NCBI RefSeq assembly: GCF_003369915.1
Contig: NW_022881603.1
Location: forward strand, 37,285,124-37,349,123
Direction: 5' to 3'
DNA: 64,000 nt
Source of the DNA: Drosophila miranda
Taxonomy: Eukaryota > Arthropoda > Insecta > Diptera > Drosophilidae
Part shown: in pieces, positions 57,203-64,000 of the stretch
Numbering within the stretch: the stretch's first letter is position 1
Layout of the letters: every line of letters starts with the position of its first letter
Made by a program: the position numbers and the translations under genes
The notes under the pieces: generated by a model
Seen by the model: the letters and a program-made list of their open reading frames with translations, nothing else
Told to the model about the DNA's origin: nothing
Database searches by the model: none

Positions 57203-58867
57203 AACCTTGGCGTTTCAAACCGATTGAATGTATGTGGTTTTAACAGGAATTTAATTTTACAAAGTAGGGCGTGTGTTCTTGCTGCTGGCAATGATCTTGC
57301 CGTGACGTTGTTTGTTTTAGTTTTTTTAACCCCAATAAACACACGCACACACTTGTATTTATTCGGCGAATTTCGTGGGGTGTCTACTGCATTTATTAAT
57401 ACATATTCCAGGCTCTGTCGCAGCTGTCTAAAGACGTATTTTCTCGACACTTGACACACACTTGATATAGTTGAATGCTTATTTTTGCTTACTTTTATTA
57501 TTCACTTTTATTTTCATACGTGCAATGGTAAACAGACACTCAGAAATATACCGAAACTACGTCACAAATTTCAAAATATTCCGAAAATATACTGACGTAT
57601 TATTTGTATTCAAGCTGAATCAAATTGCTTTCGGTTGAATACTAGCTAGCAACGACTATCAGCACTGAACACATATTTTTAACCGATAATCTAATCAATT
57701 TTATATAAAAGTGGCTAATTTTAAGTACCATCTTTATTGGCATTGTTTATAAAATAAGGTTTCAATAAAAAATGTCAACAATTTCTACTAAGTTTATTTC
57801 TTTACATGGTAACTACCCATTTGCTACATATTAAAATCATTTTTATAAAGGGGAATATGTGTACTTTTCAAAATTGTTGGCCCGTTCTTTTCCATATAAG
57901 CCCCATGGAAGCGCCAGTGTGAAAAACCCCCGTTATGCATATTTTTACATTCCTTTTTTTTATATTTTTGAAAACATTGAGATTTTGATAGCAAGTGATC
58001 AAGATTTCGATGATTTCCCGCATTAATAATCGATGTGGCTCTAAATTGCATTTTTACACGACTTCTACATTGGGGCATTGGCCAAGAGGGTGAGTGCATA
58101 ACCTTAATATACTGGAAAATACTATGGAAAGTATTTTTATATTTTGCAAGGTGTGTGAGCCAGACATTGTGGCAAGAAAATTAGTGTACTAAGTGACTTG
58201 GCGATAAAATATACGGTCTGAAATATGCCACATATACCCACTTAAGACCCCTCTATTTAAACAGTCATTGTAGCTACCTCCTATCCCTTCTTTTACTCAC
58301 AAAAAAAAACCCACTATATCCACGATTTTCACTATTTTCGGTGCAATATCAAAATACCCCTTTGGCATACAATGGGCTAATCGTTCTGTGATTTGATATT
58401 ATTAGCTTGCTAGGACTTTATAGCTGAACATGAAGTTTATCCGATTGATAGATTATTTTTCTAAAATAGTAGCCAACTTTTGCTAGTCATTCTTATTGGA
58501 TTTGTTTAGAATTTTCACGAGTTTTCAAAGCGAAAATTTTGAAAAATATACCGCTAAAAATTATTGTGTAAAAAAAGCACTACCTCTAAAAAAAACTGCA
58601 TACAAAATACCAGATTAAATTGTTAAACAAATTCCAAGTCCCCAATCTATCAAAAAAGTTTCCTTGCCAGGTAAAAAAGAGGTAAATATTATTATTATTA
58701 GTATTATTTTCCGCGGTCTAACTCGAGTTGTTATCCAGTTTAAAAAAAGGGGCTTAAGTGGGCTAAGTTCGTTTTTTCATCGGTATGGCACGCTGAAAAG
58801 GCGCCATTCTTAAGAAGCGTCCCTCCATTTTTTTTAAACTCCTAAATAATTACTGCTCGACGTCATA
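57203..58867 (+). promoter_or_regulatory. Upstream region of mars copy 6, truncated at a Tc1 joint
   Basis: Matches 33248-34913. It shares a few bases with the outer units (for example CAGCACTGAACAC and AAATCATTTTT), suggesting exchange with that type. Confidence 0.45.
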
Positions 58868-60120
58868 ATGCAGCGCCACAGGGAATTATATAAACAGCAA
58901 TCACTTGCTTTCAGCCCACGCAATTTCGATGAGCAGAACCGGGAACTCCAGAATGCGGCGCGTGCAAAACAGCGCGAGGATCGTTTTCAAAGCAACCGCA
59001 TTATTAGTGTTAGTCCAACTCCCGTCAAGCGTGCGGCACCTATACCGCCCTCAGAGGAGGCGCAGCCACGCCTTACCTATGTCGCTCCTCCTAAGGAGAA
59101 TCGAAAACCAGAGCTGCCTCAGCAGCAGAGGAACCCCACCCGGGACCTTTACATAAAGCGCTTCGTGGATTGGAAGGCTGCCAGGAAGGAACAAACAAAG
59201 AACGAGCAAATTGCTCGTCGTGGTCAAAAGATGTTCACATATAAAACCGAAACACTTAAACCTGCGACAAACCCCCAGAAAGAGCAGGAGGGTCATCCAT
59301 CCAGATTGCGCGCTCAGCCTGCGGCAACCATGGCAAAGCTGCAACATGCAACGTCGCGTCTTCAACCGGTCACTGTGAAGACCCAAACATCAAACATGAA
59401 ACATCAAACATCAGCAAGGAATGTCCAGCCAGCCACAGTGAAGCCTGCACCTTCACGTGCATTGCCCTTGAAGCCTACAGCAGGCCCAAAGCCCAAGGCA
59501 GCAGATTTGGTCGTTGGACCTTCTGCAAATGGGGTTGTTCATTTGCCAAATGTGAGGACGCAACCATTCGAAAAGCCGGCCGTGAGTAAGCCCACCTTAA
59601 AAATACCAGCAGTGAAACCAAAGCCCATTCAAGGAGGTGGCGGAGGGGGAGCTGCGGGAAAATTTAAGTCGACCGCAGTAGCAAAAGGGCCGGCAATAAA
59701 AAACAAGCTTGCCAGCCAATTGTCGACCAGAATGAAGGCCAAGAGCAACGTCAAGTACGTAGGTCTTCAAAAGAATGTTCGAAATCGGCCGGAGCTGATG
59801 AGAGAGTTGGTTGAGGCTGGGACCACTGAACTCCCACTGCCTCCCAATACGCCGCTGGAAGAGAAGAGAAGATAAGTTTCCCTGCTCTGGCCACATTCAC
59901 GCAGTGCAAGACGAACAATTGCAGTCAAGAAATGATAGAAGCCTTGGGTGAGATTTCAAATCTGAGTCCAGTGGGTCCAATGAGCAGCCACCGAGATTCG
60001 AAAGCGAAGCGGAAATTTGACTTTTCTAGGTACTCTTTGATAAAAACGGCAGCTGAAGAGAGTTTGATCTTGGATCCATATCTGGCTAAGGGTAAGTACA
60101 ACAGGAATAAAATGGAGTAA
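58868..60120 (+). pseudogene. mars: Mars-like gene, copy 6, exon 1 frameshifted
   Basis: Start 58868. Exon 1 (58868-60091) has an in-frame 120-bp deletion (40 residues after K-E-Q-E, near 59290), a 3-bp deletion (S-N-V-K for S-N-V-S-K) and the GAGAA duplication. Translation therefore stops at 59875 after 335 residues. Downstream of the shift, codons in the original frame are open to the donor GTAAGT at 60092. Relative to copies 1-3 a single 5-bp change separates this exon from an open frame. Confidence 0.8.
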
Positions 60121-60143
60121 AATGTAATATTATTGGTTTCCAG

Positions 60144-61357
60144 ATCCAGATGATAAAGAACAAGAAAATTCTACTCTGAAGGCAGCTGCGGAGCAAACCA
60201 CTCCTCGCAGGATTTCCGATGAGAAGCCAAACTACTTAAGTCCATATGTGAGCGTCTCGCGCGGTAAAGTCAACTCTCGCTGTGATCGTGAGAAGCGAAA
60301 CAGCATGTATTTGCCCGGTGAGGAGTATCCTGTTGCCAATCGGCGGGCCCTCGAGTCGGTGCTCTACTTTCGCATACAGCTGGAGAATGAGATTCGACGA
60401 CTGCGAGATATCTGCAGCGAGTGGGAAACCTATTGCAAGGAGAATGAGGCGCATCTGGTTGAGACGGGCGGCATAGATATGATCAATGTGGCCATTGGAC
60501 AGACAAATTTGCTCTCTACCAAGAAATTGATGCAGTTCAGCGGTCTGATTGACCCTTGCGAGGCGGGAGCTACGGGCAAGAACCATCGACCCTACGATGG
60601 CAGCGCGGAGACGAAACCCGTCCAGGCAGAGGATCTGGAAGGGTGGTGGGACATGCTGCGACTCCAGAGTGAGAATGTTGACAAGCGCTTTGATAACTTG
60701 AAGCGATGGAAACAGAACAATTGGCAGGACCCCGATGCAGTTGAGGAATCGAAAATACCAGCCAAGCCTGTGGCCAAACCAAAGTCTAAGCTGGGCAACA
60801 ATTTAAACGCTAAGCCCAAGGTCAAGGCCAGCAGTAACTTGATGCAATTACTCCGCAAGGCCCATGCTGAAATGAAAAAGGCTAAGGCGGATGTGGTATC
60901 AGAGGACGATGCCCCGCAAACTCCATCTCGCAGCAGCACTCAGCGTGTGATCGTAGTACGCGACCGTCGGTCCTTCTCTCCTGCTCGCACCGTCCTGCGC
61001 ATGTCTGTAGGCGAGAGCCGTTCTTCCAATGGTGGCAACACTCTGCTCAAGTCTGCTATATTGGCCGCAGCCGAACAAAACGCTCTTAATCATACCCCCC
61101 CTCCCAATAAGGGACGCCAGTCGATTCTGAAAAACCCAGGGACCAGCAAGCGTGAAAGTCGTGGAGTTATTTTCAGTACAAAGAAAAATGTACGGCACTT
61201 CAAATTCACCTACGAAGAAGGCACTATTAGCGATGATGAGCCCTTTGGCGGCGATAAGCTAGAGGATTGCGAGGAGGACATGTCGATCGAAGCTTCAGGG
61301 GAAACACGTTCCGTAGACCAGGGCCCTGCAGAAAATGAGCCGCAATCCGCGTCTTAG
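60144..61357 (+). CDS. mars: Mars copy 6 exon 2 with complete GKAP domain
   Basis: The only second exon in the window open from the splice acceptor (60143/60144) to the natural stop TAG 61355-61357, 404 codons. It contains the whole GKAP domain: Y-F-R-I-Q-L-E helix, G-Q-T-N-L-L, F-S-G-L-I, D-L-E-G-W-W-D-M-L-R-L-Q and F-D-N-L-K-R-W. A basic linker, a Pro-rich C-run segment (7 C, in frame) and an acidic tail ending Q-S-A-S follow. GKAP domains define the HURP/DLGAP family. Without a frame-correct exon 1 it would need an internal start (first ATG in frame near 60306) or a different upstream exon. It shows what the undamaged C terminus looks like. Confidence 0.78.
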
Positions 61358-61510
61358 GCCATCCACCGAGTTTATGTAGTTTATCTATCATTTATTATTT
61401 AAAGTTACGTTTTTGTTTATATGTATAGTATTATTTAATTCTGAAAATTATGTTTCAATTTCAAAGCCTTGTTTTATATTTTTTTTTTAATTAAGTACAT
61501 CAATCAATCA

Positions 61511-61516
61511 AATAAA
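61511..61516 (+). promoter_or_regulatory. Poly(A) signal AATAAA, mars copy 6
   Basis: AATAAA ten bases before the foldback tip at 61526. Confidence 0.65.
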
Positions 61517-61525
61517 GGAAAAAAA

Positions 61526-62020
61526 CGAGGGGGAACGTTGTGAGTTGCTGCGGACACCGCAACTCTACAGTTATACCCGATACTAAGTCACTATGGCTCT
61601 CCTCCGGCAGACGCCGTTAATATTAAACGACACGACAAAGATTGCGTGCGAGAGAGACAGAACATCAGTCTGAGCGTGACGTCGGGCGCTGCGTAGCCAC
61701 TGCAAATTGATTTGTTCCTATTGGCTATAAAAATGATCTGATCTGATCCAGATTCAGCAATCTGATAGATATGGTCATTATCTATGATTCTGCGTTTTTA
61801 GTTTTCTCGAATGTGCAATATTGTGGATGCAACAGATTTTCGTCCTTTGTGTGGGCGGAAGGGGGTGGGGTGAAATTTTGAGATACACGTTTTATAGTAA
61901 GATCTAACAGGAGTGCGGATACCAAATTTGGTTACTCTAGCCTTAATAGTCTCTGAGATTTTTGAATATCCTCAGATTTTCGTCCTTTGTGGGGGCGGTC
62001 GTCTCGGTCCGATATATATT
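61526..62020. mobile_element. Left arm of a foldback element, truncated
   Basis: Begins at the usual tip. It has a deletion at GGGGGCGG/TCGTCTCGG (near 61998) and ends at GATATATATT, where Tc1 DNA begins. The rest of the element is lost. Confidence 0.78.
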
Positions 62021-62428
62021 GCCTGGAGTAGGTAATTTGGTGTTTGTGGAAGGGAATATGGATCGCTTCCAGTATAAGAAGATATTGGAAGAAAATTTGG
62101 AAACATCGGTGGATACATTGAGCCTGTCCAACAGGACAACGATCCAAATCACACCGCACATGTTGTGCGTGATTGGTTGCTGTATTATGCCCCAAGACAG
62201 CTTCGTTCACCACCCCAATCTCCAGACCTTAACCCAATCGAACATCTTTGGGACATTTTAGAAAGATTGGTACGGAAGTATAACATCAGCAGTCGGGAAA
62301 GCCTCAAAACCGCCCTCATTCGAGCTTGGGCCGAAGTTCCGCCCACAACAACCGAAAATTTGGTGGCATCGATGCCTCGACGACTACAGGCTGTAATAGA
62401 TGCCAATGGTGGGCCAACCAAATATTAA
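62021..62428 (+). pseudogene. Tc1-type transposase C-terminal fragment
   Basis: Starts inside the catalytic domain (P-G-V-G-N-L-V-F-V-E). A short deletion after GAGCCTG (near 62127) shifts the frame before Q-D-N-D-P, whose K-H has become N-H. N-P-I-E-H-L-W and the C terminus to P-T-K-Y follow (stop 62426-62428). Non-functional. Confidence 0.82.
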
Positions 62429-62689
62429 AAGTATAAAAAGTATTAATATTAAGATGACTTTGAGACTATAATACAAAAGCATAGAGGCTGTATGTACACT
62501 TTTTTCCGTGAACATTTTATGTTTTTTCGTTGTAACTTTAGTATACATAATTTTTGTTTAAGTTTTTTTCCTGAAATAATAATAACTTTAAGTGTCCTAA
62601 ATAATGGCATACCAACTTTTTTAATTTTCATTGCGAAAACCCGAAATATTGAAAAATCGGTGCTGCATGTTGACTTTTTTCCTTGACTG
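62021..62689 (+). mobile_element. Tc1-type transposon 3' end with complete terminus
   Basis: Contains the transposase C-terminal half and the full right end, finishing with the inverse of CAGTCAAGGAAAAAAGTC followed by TA and the undisturbed mars upstream flank. Together with the left ends at TTAT-TA-CAGTC elsewhere, this shows a Tc1-type insertion at a TA between the downstream spacer and the upstream flank. Confidence 0.85.
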
Positions 62690-62691
62690 TA

Positions 62692-64000
62692 TAAACAATA
62701 ACTCATATATTTGATTGCGCGTTGTATGTAGTTCTCCTCTCCTCTCCTTTCTTTAATATTCTTGGGCGAGAAAAGCGATTAAAAATACACCGACAACCGA
62801 CAAGGCAGGCAGAGCGAGAATTGACAGGCGGCGGCGGCATCGGCGAACCGACACCGACAGAGAGGGGAGTGTGTGCGTGCGTGAGCGAGCAAGCGCAGCG
62901 TTGCCAGCAGCATTTATTTAGCTAACTTAACCGATGACATCGTAAATTCACGGAAAAGCAGGTAGGACAAAAGCAATTAAGCATTGGCTTTCCATGGGGC
63001 AGAATCGGGGTAAACCTTGGCGTTTCAAACCGATTGAATGTATGTGGTTTTAACAGGAATTTAATTTTACAAAGTAGGGCGTGTGTTCTTGCTGCTGGCA
63101 ATGCTCTTGCCGTGACGTTGTTTGTTTTAGTTTTTTTAACCCCAATAAACACACGCACACACTTGTATTTATTCGGCGAATTTCGTGGGGTGTCTACTGC
63201 ATTTATTAATACATATTCCAGGCTCTGTCGCAGCTGTCTAAAGACGTATTCTCTTTCTCGACACTTGACACACACTTGATATAGTTGAATGCTTATTTTT
63301 GCTTACTTTTATTATTCACTTTTATTTTTATACGTGCAATGGTAAACAGACACTCAGAAATATACCGAAACTACGTCACAAATTTCAAAATATGCCGAAA
63401 AATACTGACGTATTATTTGTATTCAAGCTGAATCAAATTGCTTTCGGTTGAATACTAGCTAGCAACGACTATCAGCACTGAACACATATTTTTAACCGAT
63501 AATCTAATCAATTTTATATAAAAGTGGCTAATTTTAAGTACCATCTTTATTGGCATTGTTTATAAAATAAGGTTTCAGTAAAAAATGTCAACAATTTCGA
63601 CTAAGTTTATTTCTTTACATGGTAACTACCCATTTGCTACATATTAAAATCATTTTTATAAAGGGGAATATGTGTACTTTTCAAAATTGTTGGCCCGTTT
63701 TTTTCCATATAAGCCCCATGGAAGCGCCAGTGTGAAAAACCCCCGTTATGCATATTTTTACATTCCTTTTTTTTATATTTTTGAAAACATTGAGATTTTG
63801 ATGGCAAGTGATCAAGATTTCGATGATTTCCCGCATTAATAATCGATGTGGCTCTAAATTACATTTTTACACGACTTCTACATTGGGGCATTGGCCAAGA
63901 GGGTGAGTGCATAACCTTAATATACTGGAAAATACTATGGAAAGTATTTTTATATTTTGCAAGGTGTGTGAGCCAGACATTGTGGCAAGAAAATTAGTGT
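62692..64000 (+). promoter_or_regulatory. Upstream flank of a seventh mars unit, cut by the window end
   Basis: Full-length form of the upstream region without the Tc1 fusion and without the LTR insertion. 62692-63013 is the distal part present otherwise only at 1-175; 63014 onwards matches 33248 and following. By spacing in copies 3-6, a seventh mars ATG would lie roughly 680 bp beyond the window. Candidate 5' exon donors are GCAG/GTAGG (about 62960) and GAGG/GTGAGT (about 63901-63908). No gene is complete here. Confidence 0.55.

Noticed and set aside
62692..64000. A separate promoter-linked upstream gene between units
   Set aside because: No open frame with protein-like features is present. 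The stretch is explained as mars upstream DNA by identity with 1-378 and 9538-11013.
1..64000. tRNA, rRNA or other structured RNA genes
   Set aside because: No cloverleaf with A and B boxes and no rRNA segments were noticed. A covariance-model scan would be decisive but could not be run.

Overview
The window is eukaryotic and almost certainly from a fly of the Drosophila obscura group. It has spliced genes with short introns (52 bp, GTAAGT...TTTCCAG), AATAAA poly(A) signals, a Ty3/gypsy LTR retrotransposon, Tc1-type (DD34E) transposon pieces, and a repeat whose core looks like the Drosophila INE-1/DINE-1 family. No unique single-copy DNA is visible. Species and chromosome are inferences. A neo-sex-chromosome or Y-linked ampliconic block (D. 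miranda type) would fit, but nothing in the sequence proves it. || Layout: a direct tandem array of six copies (plus strand) of one host gene. I identify it as mars, the Drosophila HURP/DLGAP5 relative with a GKAP domain (mitotic/meiotic spindle protein). Start codons lie at 11014, 21538, 34914, 41917, 51811 and 58868. The upstream flank of a seventh unit runs off the right end (62692-64000), and the same flank enters at the left edge (1-378), so the array very probably continues on both sides. Each unit is: upstream region of about 1.5-1.7 kb; two-exon gene; short 3' UTR; a 2-kb foldback-type element starting 10 bp after the poly(A) signal; transposon debris; next upstream region. || Region by region. 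1-9541: mars upstream DNA split by a 9159-bp gypsy-class element on the minus strand (379-9537), with 1.63-kb LTRs and a TTAA target duplication. 9538-13561: mars copy 1. 13730-15731: foldback element. 15732-20061: truncated gypsy (gag, primer binding site, LTR). 20062-24085: copy 2. 24254-26254: foldback. 26255-31891: rearranged gypsy (gag, hybrid LTR, 3' end of pol). 31894-32692: half foldback. 32841-33247: Tc1 end. 33248-37525: copy 3. 37694-40250: foldback and Tc1 end. 40251-44529: copy 4. 44698-50145: foldback and Tc1 mosaics, including an almost palindromic Tc1 derivative. 50146-54339: copy 5. 54500-57202: foldback and Tc1 mosaics. 57203-61357: copy 6. 61526-62689: truncated foldback and a Tc1 3' end with a complete terminus. 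|| No mars copy in the window encodes the whole protein. Copies 1-3 have an intact first exon but stop inside the GKAP domain (predicted 588 residues). Copies 4-6 share a 5-bp duplication that frameshifts exon 1. Copy 6 keeps a fully open second exon. The lesions form an overlapping, mosaic gradient along the array, the pattern expected from unequal crossing over and gene conversion. The main points of interest are this array of co-amplified, mostly broken spindle-gene copies, the shared transposon breakpoints that document its growth, and the foldback elements directly downstream of each copy, which could make hairpin RNA on read-through.
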